A stretch of DNA of 64,000 nucleotides from an uncultured Alphaproteobacteria bacterium (GTDB lineage: Bacteria; Pseudomonadota; Alphaproteobacteria; CAAHEQ01; UBA3637): positions 1-64,000 of the forward strand of contig CANPXT010000004.1 in assembly GCA_947586835.1 (NCBI GenBank). Direction: 5' to 3'. Within the stretch, counting starts at the first letter, position 1, and the number at the start of each line of letters is the position of its first letter. Below the pieces are notes generated by a model, which did not search any database, was not told where the DNA came from, and saw nothing but the letters and a program-made list of their open reading frames with translations. Of the stretch, positions 16,871 through 24,418 are shown in pieces. The translations under genes were made by a program, and so were the position numbers.

Positions 16871-19800
16871 CTAGAACTTGTACTTCAAGTTGGCAAGCCC
16901 TGTATGATTGGTGTAATCGCCTTTGAACAAACCTTCGTATTCGAGAGCGACTTCCGCTTTCCGATTGATATCCAACCCGATGCGGGCGCCGACTTCAATG
17001 CCGAAGCGATCCATATTCTCGGTTTTCACTTCATAGACACTGCCGTTCAGCAAATTGACACGCATTTTGGTATCGGGTTCCATGAAGTCATACGTTAAAG
17101 CAGCTCTCAATTCGGGATACCATGACAATGTCGGCGACAAGGTGTATCCGATGGTATATTGCGCACCCAAGATACCCGTTAAAGTGCTTCCGTCAGCTGA
17201 ACCGACGTTTTGACCGACCGAATCGGTATAGGCATGTTGTTTCGTATAGATATACCGTGCGCCGATTTCAGGTTTAATCACGCCTGTTGCCCAGTCATCG
17301 TTAACATAGGGGCCCATTTTCTGACCGATCATGAACTGAGCACCGAAAGCATCGACATTATAATTAGCTTTCACGTTATGATTGAACACTTTTTTGTCTT
17401 CATCATATTTCGAGCGTGTATACATCGCCAACCAGTTCGCATAGAAGCGATTCGGATTATAATTTCCGTAAATCATACCGGTATGGGATTTAATATCCGT
17501 ATCGCGTTGCACCGATTCGCCGCTTGAATTTGTGTAAGCATAGGCAATACCTAAGCGAACCGCCTCATTGACATGACCGTCAAACCCGACGGAAACGCCG
17601 CGATTATCCATATCCCAGCCCTTCCGGACATCATATTTTGATTTACCGTACAAGCCTTGAATCCACAAATTGGAGTGATGCCGCGGGAAACGATAGAAGC
17701 GTTTGCCCCGATGAATATAACCCGTGCGATCCATAGATTCGTAGAAACGATCGCTCACAATAGAGGCCAACCGTTGCGTAATTTCGGTTGCATGGGCTTG
17801 AATGAGCGGTGACACATCAGGCGCCAAGCCGTCCAAAGCATCTATTTGCTCCGAATCGGCTTCAAACAATCTTTGTTGAATATCGTAAGCATCGCTGTTT
17901 TGGGTGATATCATCGCCGTCAAGCCAGCCGTCATTGGTACTCACTTCATTTTCATCGCAACCCGGGCAAGCATTTTCGCCCTCACGCGAAATTTTATACC
18001 AACCGATGTCCTTCCCTTCAACGGCTTCGACCCGATAGTTTTTATGGTCGGGAATATTACTGAATTGAGTGGTCACATTGCCATCCAAGATTTGATATTC
18101 TTTACTTGTGCCTTTTTTCAAAGTACCCGAGCTCAAAACGACATCCAAGGTATTATTACCGTTAATATTAATATTATTTGCGGAAATTTTACCATGCGTA
18201 CCGTCAACTTTTTTCTTCACGTGAGTTTTAATGGTGGAATTATCCGAAATGGTAACCGTATTGCCATACATCACACCGGCACCTTCCACATCACTGCCGC
18301 CCAAGTCAACCGTTGAGCCGGTAATATTCACCGCACCGACTTTACGATCTCCGGTTACACCGGCACCGGCGTTAATACCTTGATGCAATTGCAAATTACT
18401 GTTTTTAATATTCATTGTACCGGCATTATAAATATCTTGTTTTTGATCGAACAAGGTATGCAACTCACCGGACGGACGCGGTGTTGTGCTGTCGGGATAA
18501 GGTTTATAATTCAAGTCGACCTGATCATCGGCACTTTCAATATTTACAACACCGCCCACGTCGTTATAAAGGTTTTGACCGACCGTAGCGTTATTGCCTT
18601 TAATGGTGACGCCACTGCCTTTAATGGTTAAATCCTGCTCATTATAGATACCGCCGCCGTTACCGCTTGCCGTATTACCGGAAATGGTGGTATTTCCTTC
18701 AATGGTCACATTGCTTCGATTGCTATTCGACGTTGTGGCATTCACGTTTGCCAAACCGCCGCCCTTTGCAGCCGTATTGCCGGAAATTACAGTGTCGATA
18801 ATATTGGTTTTTGCCGTACCGTTTGAGCTGCGAGCCATAATACCGCCGCCGCTGGCAGCAGCCGTATTGCCGGAAATGGTGGCACGGGTTAACGTGGTTG
18901 TACCGTTCGAGCCGATGGCACCGCCGTCTGTTGACGAAGAGTTGCCCGTAAAGGTATCGTCTGTAGAGTTCCATATACCGTTATCGTTATGAACGGCACC
19001 GCCGGCAACGGAATTTGCGCCCAAAACCTGATTGCCCGTAAATGTATTGCCTTCGGTGGTTAAGGTCGGATTTTCGCCGTCTCTGGCCGATATATCTTTA
19101 TAGATAACAATTGCACCGCCGGCACCTGTGTTGCTCGTTGCGGAAGCTGTTGCCGTATTTTCCTTAAATTGAGAATTTTTAATGGTCGCCGAACCTTTTT
19201 TCCAAATAGAAACAGCGCCACCATTGACCGCCTTGTTTTGATAAAACGTTGTATTATTGTCAATAGACTTAATTGAACCGTTTTCGATATAAATGGCACC
19301 GCCGCTTCCTGTTTTTGCCTCGTTACCTTGGAATTGAACACCGGAAATGGCACCACCGATTGTACCGTAATTATAAATGGCACCGCCGGCAGTTTCGGCA
19401 ACATTGTTTACAAATTTTAAGTTTTTAAGGTCAGAAATCGTACCGCTGTTATAAATGGCACCGCCACGTTTTGCCTGATTTTCCTCAAATTGATCAAAAA
19501 CAGTGCCGTAACCATCAATTGAAGTGATTTTTCCCCCTGTTTCAACAGAAATGGCACCGCCGTCTTCTTTTGCCTTATTATTATAAAACACTGTTTCATT
19601 AATACTGTCAACCGTACCGCCGATAATCAACGCACCACCGTTTTTCTCGGTTGCTTCGTTTCTGACAAAGAAATCGTGATTAAACGTGTTACCGGTACTT
19701 CCGTTTCCGTCGCTAACTTTGCCGGCAATATTAATTGCACCACCACCACGCGCTTTGTTGTCAAAATATATATTACTCTTACTTTCTAATGTTCCTTTTG

Positions 19801-20365
19801 CGCCGACATAAATAGCCCCCGGTGCAATATTTGATGAATTATTATTAACGGAGCTTGCAAAAACACTTTCTTCAATAACCAATTTAGCATTTCCTGTACT
19901 ACCTGCATAAAGTGCCGGATCATTAGAACCGTTCGGATGATCGCTTCCCTCATTGGTCCAGCCGGTTACTGCGTCATAGCTGCTACTGCTTCCGGCTTCT
20001 GTTGCATTTTTCCACTCTTTATAATTTTCATTTTGAAAATATCCGACATTTTTAACGGTTAACTGAGGCGTATCGCTATTTTCTCCTTGAACATGTAACG
20101 TACCTTTTAAATTTCTGAAATGATTGCTCGAATCAATTGTTAAAGAACCTTTTTTTAACGTTAATTTCGGATCATCTTTAATATCTGAATCTGCCGTGAG
20201 TGTAACGATTTTAGGTGTTTCACCATTATTGTTCAATGCATTAACGGCGCCTGCAATTGTTTTTTCATCATTCTCTTCAACGCCTTCGACTGCAGCTAAA
20301 GCAATACACGGCAGTATAAAAACCGTTGTACCTAACAAGAGAAAATTAAAAGTGTTTGAGCGCAT
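16871..20365 (-). CDS. Large autotransporter with Pmp-like GGAI repeats
   Basis: The start is set at 20365, because GGAGG then lies five bases before it; the ORF could begin four codons earlier. About 1164 residues. A signal peptide (1-25, ends near ALA-AV) leads to a long passenger predicted to be a beta-helix. It contains many copies of GGAI/GGAL/GGGI, often paired with N-x-A or FxxN motifs, the pattern of chlamydial polymorphic outer-membrane proteins. A linker with a close cysteine pair ('ACPGC') precedes the translocator beta-barrel, about the last 270 residues from 'SNLWIQGLYG' to the terminal aromatic YKF. Type V secretion to the cell surface is expected; adhesion is the usual role. 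It neighbours two repeat-rich membrane proteins, forming a surface-protein block. Confidence 0.9.
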   Translation of the reverse strand: MRSNTFNFLLLGTTVFILPCIALAAVEGVEENDEKTIAGAVNALNNNGETPKIVTLTADSDIKDDPKLTLKKGSLTIDSSNHFRNLKGTLHVQGENSDTPQLTVKNVGYFQNENYKEWKNATEAGSSSSYDAVTGWTNEGSDHPNGSNDPALYAGSTGNAKLVIEESVFASSVNNNSSNIAPGAIYVGAKGTLESKSNIYFDNKARGGGAINIAGKVSDGNGSTGNTFNHDFFVRNEATEKNGGALIIGGTVDSINETVFYNNKAKEDGGAISVETGGKITSIDGYGTVFDQFEENQAKRGGAIYNSGTISDLKNLKFVNNVAETAGGAIYNYGTIGGAISGVQFQGNEAKTGSGGAIYIENGSIKSIDNNTTFYQNKAVNGGAVSIWKKGSATIKNSQFKENTATASATSNTGAGGAIVIYKDISARDGENPTLTTEGNTFTGNQVLGANSVAGGAVHNDNGIWNSTDDTFTGNSSSTDGGAIGSNGTTTLTRATISGNTAAASGGGIMARSSNGTAKTNIIDTVISGNTAAKGGGLANVNATTSNSNRSNVTIEGNTTISGNTASGNGGGIYNEQDLTIKGSGVTIKGNNATVGQNLYNDVGGVVNIESADDQVDLNYKPYPDSTTPRPSGELHTLFDQKQDIYNAGTMNIKNSNLQLHQGINAGAGVTGDRKVGAVNITGSTVDLGGSDVEGAGVMYGNTVTISDNSTIKTHVKKKVDGTHGKISANNININGNNTLDVVLSSGTLKKGTSKEYQILDGNVTTQFSNIPDHKNYRVEAVEGKDIGWYKISREGENACPGCDENEVSTNDGWLDGDDITQNSDAYDIQQRLFEADSEQIDALDGLAPDVSPLIQAHATEITQRLASIVSDRFYESMDRTGYIHRGKRFYRFPRHHSNLWIQGLYGKSKYDVRKGWDMDNRGVSVGFDGHVNEAVRLGIAYAYTNSSGESVQRDTDIKSHTGMIYGNYNPNRFYANWLAMYTRSKYDEDKKVFNHNVKANYNVDAFGAQFMIGQKMGPYVNDDWATGVIKPEIGARYIYTKQHAYTDSVGQNVGSADGSTLTGILGAQYTIGYTLSPTLSWYPELRAALTYDFMEPDTKMRVNLLNGSVYEVKTENMDRFGIEVGARIGLDINRKAEVALEYEGLFKGDYTNHTGLANLKYKF

Positions 20366-20482
20366 ATTATCCTCCATTCAAATAAATTGCCCGTTCATTA
20401 TTTCTATGAGTATGCTTATATTAACACGTCTGAAAGCAAAAAGCAAGAAAAAAAATAACTTTCTGTCAGCACTTTTATTCAT

Positions 20483-20530
20483 TTTTAATTTCGGCTCATT
20501 CTTTGGTTTTAATTCCGGCTCATTCTATGG
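20483..20530. repeat. Two tandem 24-base repeats upstream of the autotransporter
   Basis: Units 20483-20506 and 20507-20530 match at 22 of 24 positions; the core reads CGGCTCATTCT. The location, about 120-165 bases before the autotransporter start, suggests a regulator site, but it could be a chance slip duplication. Confidence 0.6.
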
Positions 20531-20580
20531 CGTATTTTTAATTTTTATTTCTTTTGAATAACATCTGCACGCATTGCTTC

Positions 20581-20666
20581 AAAAACACCCGAACCGTTTC
20601 CGATTCGGGTGCTTTTGCATACACTCTTAATGATTATTCATAATCTTTCCCAACACCACCGATTGA
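20581..20666. repeat. Duplicated 3' end, copy 1 (terminator plus C-terminal codons)
   Basis: 20581-20653 is identical to 22391-22463, then after one mismatch identity continues to 20666/22476. The repeat spans the terminator, the spacer and the last codons of both paralogous genes (C-terminus IGG-V/I-GKDYE). It documents a segmental duplication or recent gene conversion. Confidence 0.9.
20586..20611 (-). terminator. Terminator of the 511-residue repeat protein gene
   Basis: On the minus strand an 11-base-pair stem (one U-G pair) with a GAAA tetraloop, followed by five T. Identical copy at 22396-22421. Confidence 0.88.
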
Positions 20667-22169
20667 GCCTCTGCTTCTTTCTTCCGGTTCTTCCGGCGGC
20701 TCAGGTGTTATGTTTGTTCCTGCTTTTTCCAAAATTCCCCCTGATTCTACCTGTGGTGCCGCCGGCACTGTCTTTACCGCCGGCGCTGTCTGTCCCCCCG
20801 TTGAACTTCCATCGGTGTAACCACCGCCACTGAGACCTTGGTCTACCCGTGGTGTCGCCGGCGCTGTATTCTGTACACCACCGCCACTGCGACCGGGTTC
20901 TAACCCTCCCCCTCCGGAACTGCCCACATGATCCCCGTAATCAGGATAATCATTCGGTGCAGGACTTACCTCTGTCACCGGCGGATCAACCGGTGCCGGT
21001 TCAACCGGTTCCGGTGTTTGCTCTGACTGGGGCGGGTTTATCCCTGTCTCCGGTGGAAGACCCTGTTCCGGTGTCGGTGCCGGTGCCGGTTCCGGCGCAT
21101 TCTGCGTCGGGTTATCCGGATTTGAGGTATCTATATTCGGTATCGTCGGTTTCTGTTCCGGTGCCGGATCCGGTGCCGGTGCAGGGTTTATCTCTGTCTT
21201 CGGTGGCAGATCTTGTCCCGGTTTCTGTTCCGGTGCCGGTGCCGGCGCATTCTGCGTCGAGCTATCCGGCTTTGACGTATCTATATTCGGTATCGTCGGT
21301 TTCTGTTCCGGTGTCGGCGTTTGTTGCTCTGACTGGGGCGGGTTTATCTGTGTCCCCGGTGCCGGTGCCGTATCCGGCTTTTGCCCCGTGTTATCCTGCG
21401 TGTTATCCGGTGTTTTATCCGTGGTTTTATCCGTGGTTTTATCCGTGGTTTTATCCGTTGTTTTATCCGGAGTCTTCTGATCTTGAGTCGATTTATCGGC
21501 AACTTTTGTCTCGTTTGTTGTTTGTGCCGCCTTTTGAGCTGCCGCTTTTTTCTTCTTCTTATTATGCCGATGCACCAAATAAGCAATCAAACCGCCGGCT
21601 ACCGCCAAACCGCCGATAACCGCCGTTAACCATTTCCAGTTTCTGCTCCACCAGCTGCCTTTCTCTTCATCTTTCTTTTTCTTTTCTTCTTCTTTCTTCT
21701 TTTGTTGAACAATTTGTGAGGGCGTTTTATCAAAATACATTTTATTACTGCCGTTCGGACCGATACCCTGACCTTGAATGTGGAACGGTTTTGCCTCTTC
21801 AACAACCTGCCCTTTATCATCAACCTTGGTGGCGTTTCGATATTGAATCTCGGAAATTAAAGCTTCGGCCGTATAAGGCTTTCCCGTGTTCGGATCAACC
21901 AATTTTTCACCGGTTTCAACATTAACAAACCCCTCGCACAATCCGCCATGCTTTGCGGCATATTTTCGAATGTTGTCAAATGCTTTGTTACGGTCAACCC
22001 CGGGCAAACTTTTTTTGACTTCAGTTTGCTTTTTATTATCATAACCGCTATATTTCTGGTGTTGAACACCCGTTGTTGAGACCTGAACAGGAGTGTTTTT
22101 CTTGGTAGCCGTCGTTTCGGCATTTTTCTGCGCTTTTGCCTCTTCAGCGTTTTTTTCTGTATCAGCCAT
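20634..22169 (-). CDS. Repeat-rich single-span membrane protein, paralog A
   Basis: 511 residues; family not recognised. Order: charged N-terminus without signal peptide; a small domain at about 52-105 with 'YAAKHGGLCEGF' and 'DPNTGKPYT'; a Lys/Glu coiled stretch; one membrane span after SWWSRNWKWL (about 185-205) flanked by HRHNKKKKK; then about 300 residues of Pro/Thr/Asp/Gln-rich repeats, including TTDK units and two copies of a roughly 45-residue block around EQKPTIPNIDTS; a glycine-rich region with DYPDYGDH; and the C-terminus GSIGGVGKDYE. The same order occurs in the neighbour at 22444-23580. A GGAG site supports the start. The extended repeats suggest a stalk or surface-exposed or periplasm-spanning region, but orientation is uncertain because both sides of the span are basic. 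Confidence 0.8.
   Translation of the reverse strand: MADTEKNAEEAKAQKNAETTATKKNTPVQVSTTGVQHQKYSGYDNKKQTEVKKSLPGVDRNKAFDNIRKYAAKHGGLCEGFVNVETGEKLVDPNTGKPYTAEALISEIQYRNATKVDDKGQVVEEAKPFHIQGQGIGPNGSNKMYFDKTPSQIVQQKKKEEEKKKKDEEKGSWWSRNWKWLTAVIGGLAVAGGLIAYLVHRHNKKKKKAAAQKAAQTTNETKVADKSTQDQKTPDKTTDKTTDKTTDKTTDKTPDNTQDNTGQKPDTAPAPGTQINPPQSEQQTPTPEQKPTIPNIDTSKPDSSTQNAPAPAPEQKPGQDLPPKTEINPAPAPDPAPEQKPTIPNIDTSNPDNPTQNAPEPAPAPTPEQGLPPETGINPPQSEQTPEPVEPAPVDPPVTEVSPAPNDYPDYGDHVGSSGGGGLEPGRSGGGVQNTAPATPRVDQGLSGGGYTDGSSTGGQTAPAVKTVPAAPQVESGGILEKAGTNITPEPPEEPEERSRGSIGGVGKDYE
21100..21300. repeat. Two imperfect long repeats inside paralog A
   Basis: The block encoding EQKPTIPNIDTS followed by TQNAP and a Pro/Ala-rich stretch occurs twice (around 21106-21160 and 21237-21310). 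Boundaries are approximate. Confidence 0.6.
21411..21470. repeat. 12-base tandem repeats encoding TTDK
   Basis: About five successive units of the type ttttatccgtgg (minus strand codes Thr-Thr-Asp-Lys, with two Pro variants). Near-identical units can change number by replication slippage. Confidence 0.8.
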
Positions 22170-22390
22170 ATCATTCTCCTTGCGTAAGTGGGTTAATTTG
22201 TTTGTTTATAAGTTAATTATACACCAAAAAAGAGGGTGAATCAACTATTTTTTCACTATTTTTCAAAAAATGTATTTTTTATGGGTTTCTCTATCCTTAA
22301 AACCGACCGATGAAAACACTGCCCCGATAACGGTTCGTTTTTTTTTAAAAATTGAGACAAAATAATTTAAACAACACCGATACAGACAAA

Positions 22391-22476
22391 AAAAACACCC
22401 GAACCGTTTCCGATTCGGGTGCTTTTGCATACACTCTTAATGATTATTCATAATCTTTCCCAATACCACCGATTGA
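22391..22476. repeat. Duplicated 3' end, copy 2
   Basis: Partner of 20581-20666, offset 1810 bases; 73 bases identical, then one mismatch (t for c at 22464) and identity to 22476. Confidence 0.9.
22396..22421 (-). terminator. Terminator of the 378-residue repeat protein gene
   Basis: Same 11-base-pair stem and GAAA loop as the terminator at 20586-20611, with a T run on the minus strand. Confidence 0.88.
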
Positions 22477-23580
22477 CGGTCTATCTCTGGGAGGTTCCTC
22501 TGTGTCATGGCCTGAACCACCGGTAATATTATCCCCCGGTATCTTACCGCCGCCGGTGCCTTCATTACCGCCGCCGGTGCCTTCGTTACCACCGCCGGTG
22601 CCTTCATTACCGCCGCCGGTGCCTTCGTTACCACCGCCGGTGCCTTCGTTACCACCGCCGGTGCCTTCGTTACCGCCGCCGGTGCCTTCATTACCACCAC
22701 CGGTGCCTTCATTACCGCCGCCGGTGCCTTCGTTACCACCGCCGGTGCCTTCGGAACCTGTGTTGCCACCGATACCCGGTTCTAACCCTCCCTGTCCGGA
22801 ACTGCCACCATGATCCCCGTAATCAGGATAATCACCTCCCGGGTTATCCGGATCTTTGCCCGGGTCCGGATCTTTGCCCGGATCCGGATCTTTGCCCGGG
22901 TCCGGATCTTTGCCCGGGTCCGGATCTTTGCCCGGATTATCAGGATCTTTACCCGGGTTGTCCGGATCTTTATCGCCACCCGGCGTCGGCGTTACCTGCG
23001 TATCAGGCGTTTTATCAATTTGACGATTGCTCTTTTTCTTCTTATTCCGATGCACCAACCACAAAACTAAACCGGTAACGGCGCCTAATCCGGCAATAAG
23101 TGTCGGCACAAACCATCCCCAGTTCCTGCTCCACCAACTGGCTTTCTTTTCTTCTTCTTTCTTCTTCGCTTCCTCAGTCGCCGGCTGACCGATAGCCGTT
23201 AATTTCCGATCGCCCACTTGAAGCGTCGGCGTTTTCACTGCCGTTGCCATGTGAGACAGTGACAACTCGCCCAATTGTTGCAAAAATGCATCAGGCGTGG
23301 GAGCCTTCCCCGTTTTCGGATCAATCAACGGATTGCCGGTGCGTAAATCGGTAAACCCTTCCAAAACACCGTTGTGCTTGGCAGCATATTCATCTAACGC
23401 CGCTTTTAATTGGGCTTGATCAGACGGACTCCATGTGCGAATGGATTGTTCGGCTTGAGAACCATATACAAATCCGGTAAACATGCCGTTTTTCTTGACG
23501 TTTTCAGCATATTCCGTCATAATTACTTTAAATTTTTCCGGAACCTTCTTTAAAGATGGATCATTTTTTAAATCAGCCAT
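22444..23580 (-). CDS. Repeat-rich single-span membrane protein, paralog B
   Basis: 378 residues; family not recognised. The N-terminal part holds two related units: 'YAENVKKNGMFTGFVYG' (about 29-45) and 'YAAKHNGVLEGFTDLRTG' with 'LIDPKTGKAPT' (about 68-100), the second matching paralog A. One span follows SWWSRNWGW (about 150-175), with HRNKKKKS after it. Next come PDPGKD hexapeptide repeats, a DYPDYGDHGGSS segment also present in A, then nine GGGNEGT heptapeptides plus a SEGTGGG variant, and the C-terminus PSIGGIGKDYE. The GGAGG site fits the start. The C-terminal region is very acidic and glycine-rich. A and B clearly arose by duplication, while their repeat regions diverged. A surface or envelope role is inferred from composition and the autotransporter neighbour. 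Confidence 0.8.
   Translation of the reverse strand: MADLKNDPSLKKVPEKFKVIMTEYAENVKKNGMFTGFVYGSQAEQSIRTWSPSDQAQLKAALDEYAAKHNGVLEGFTDLRTGNPLIDPKTGKAPTPDAFLQQLGELSLSHMATAVKTPTLQVGDRKLTAIGQPATEEAKKKEEEKKASWWSRNWGWFVPTLIAGLGAVTGLVLWLVHRNKKKKSNRQIDKTPDTQVTPTPGGDKDPDNPGKDPDNPGKDPDPGKDPDPGKDPDPGKDPDPGKDPDNPGGDYPDYGDHGGSSGQGGLEPGIGGNTGSEGTGGGNEGTGGGNEGTGGGNEGTGGGNEGTGGGNEGTGGGNEGTGGGNEGTGGGNEGTGGGNEGTGGGKIPGDNITGGSGHDTEEPPRDRPSIGGIGKDYE
22540..22755. repeat. 21-base tandem repeats encoding GGGNEGT
   Basis: Nine units differing mainly at a few third positions (att/gtt, gcc/acc), plus one degenerate unit reading SEGT at the upstream end. In frame, so copy-number change alters length by seven residues without frameshift. 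Confidence 0.92.
22840..22965. repeat. 18- to 21-base tandem repeats encoding PDPGKD
   Basis: Six or seven units encoding Pro-Asp-(Asn)-Pro-Gly-Lys-Asp inside paralog B; adjacent units are nearly identical at DNA level. Confidence 0.85.
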
Positions 23581-23844
23581 TTTTTTCCTCCGTTGTTAAT
23601 GTTGATTTCCAGCTTTTCTTCTAATATAACATAAAAACTTACATAAAGCAACAAAAAAATAAACATTATTACAAATATTTTGTCTAAAAATTAAATAAAA
23701 ATCATATTTTTCTTTTTTTATCAGCGTATTATGAAAAATTTTACCTCAATTTCGTTTTCATCGCTTTTTTCCCTTGATTTTCATGCGCTTTGGGCTTATA
23801 TTTGTGAGTGTTATTTGTTTAAACTTCATTTTCAGGAGGTTATC

Positions 23845-24219
23845 ATGAAAAAATTATTAACTCTCACCGCCGTTTGCGCTTTATTCGCTACCGGCGCACA
23901 AGCACAGTTTGTCGGAGGAGCTCAAGCCCCCGCCGGCGGGTTTAAAGGCCCGGGTTTGAGCGTTTCTACCGTTGCTCAGGCGTTGGATATGCACGATGAT
24001 TCGCCCGTCGTCTTGCAAGGAACCATCGAACAAAACTTGGGCGATGAAAAATATCTCTTTAAAGACGCAACCGGTTCCGTCATTGCCGATATTGATAATA
24101 AATATTGGGCAGGTCAAACCGTTACACCCGAAAATACCGTCGAAATTTCAGGGACCGTCGATAAAGAGTTTATGGAAAAAACAGAAATCGATGTGAAAAG
24201 TTTACGAATCGTTAAATAA
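23845..24219 (+). CDS. Periplasmic YgiW/YdeI-family OB-fold stress protein
   Basis: The start is set at 23845, where AGGAGGT lies four bases upstream and a clear signal peptide begins (MKKLLTLTAVCALFATGAQA, 20 residues). The mature part, about 104 residues, matches the bacterial OB-fold (BOF) family: 'STVAQALDMHDDSPVVLQGTI', 'YLFKDATGSVIADID', 'NTVEISGTVDKEFMEKTEIDVKSLRIV' in the usual order. Relatives (YgiW, YdeI, VisP) are linked to hydrogen peroxide, cadmium, acid or antimicrobial peptide stress. It is a single-gene unit with its own terminator. The exact ligand is unknown. Confidence 0.88.
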   Translation: MKKLLTLTAVCALFATGAQAQFVGGAQAPAGGFKGPGLSVSTVAQALDMHDDSPVVLQGTIEQNLGDEKYLFKDATGSVIADIDNKYWAGQTVTPENTVEISGTVDKEFMEKTEIDVKSLRIVK

Positions 24220-24248
24220 TAACAACTCGTTGACTTTTAATAAAAAAA

Positions 24249-24284
24249 TGCCTTTTACATTCGCTGTGAAAGGCTTTTTTTCAT
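24249..24284 (+). terminator. Terminator of the YgiW-like gene
   Basis: GCCTTTTACA/TGTGAAAGGC stem (one wobble), five-base loop, then seven T. Confidence 0.85.
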
Positions 24285-24365
24285 GAACTTTATCCTTTTT
24301 TCCGAACAGAAATAAAACGAATCGCTTTAAAAAAAATAAACAAATAAATTCATACTCTTGTATGT

Positions 24366-24402
24366 AAAAAGCCTGCTTAAAATTTATTAAACAGGCTTTT
24401 TA
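24366..24402 (-). terminator. Terminator of the antiporter gene
   Basis: AAAAAGCCTG/CAGGCTTTTT stem with an AT-rich loop 17 bases after the permease stop; T run on the minus strand. Confidence 0.75.
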
Positions 24403-24418
24403 TAATGCGAAACTTCGG

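Noticed and set aside
16871-20365. Many short frames on both strands inside the autotransporter
   Set aside because: They are shadows of the repeated glycine-rich codons; the single long frame with signal peptide and beta-barrel explains the region.
20849-21619. Long plus-strand frame rich in Pro/Val/Ser opposite paralog A
   Set aside because: An antisense shadow of repeated codons; no ribosome site or recognisable domain.
22540-22755. CRISPR-like regular repeats
   Set aside because: Units are contiguous, without unique spacers, and lie in frame inside a coding sequence; no cas gene is nearby.
22502-22813. Plus-strand frame coding for PPVPSL-type repeats
   Set aside because: It is the antisense shadow of the GGGNEGT repeats of the 378-residue gene, which has a ribosome site, start and paralog.
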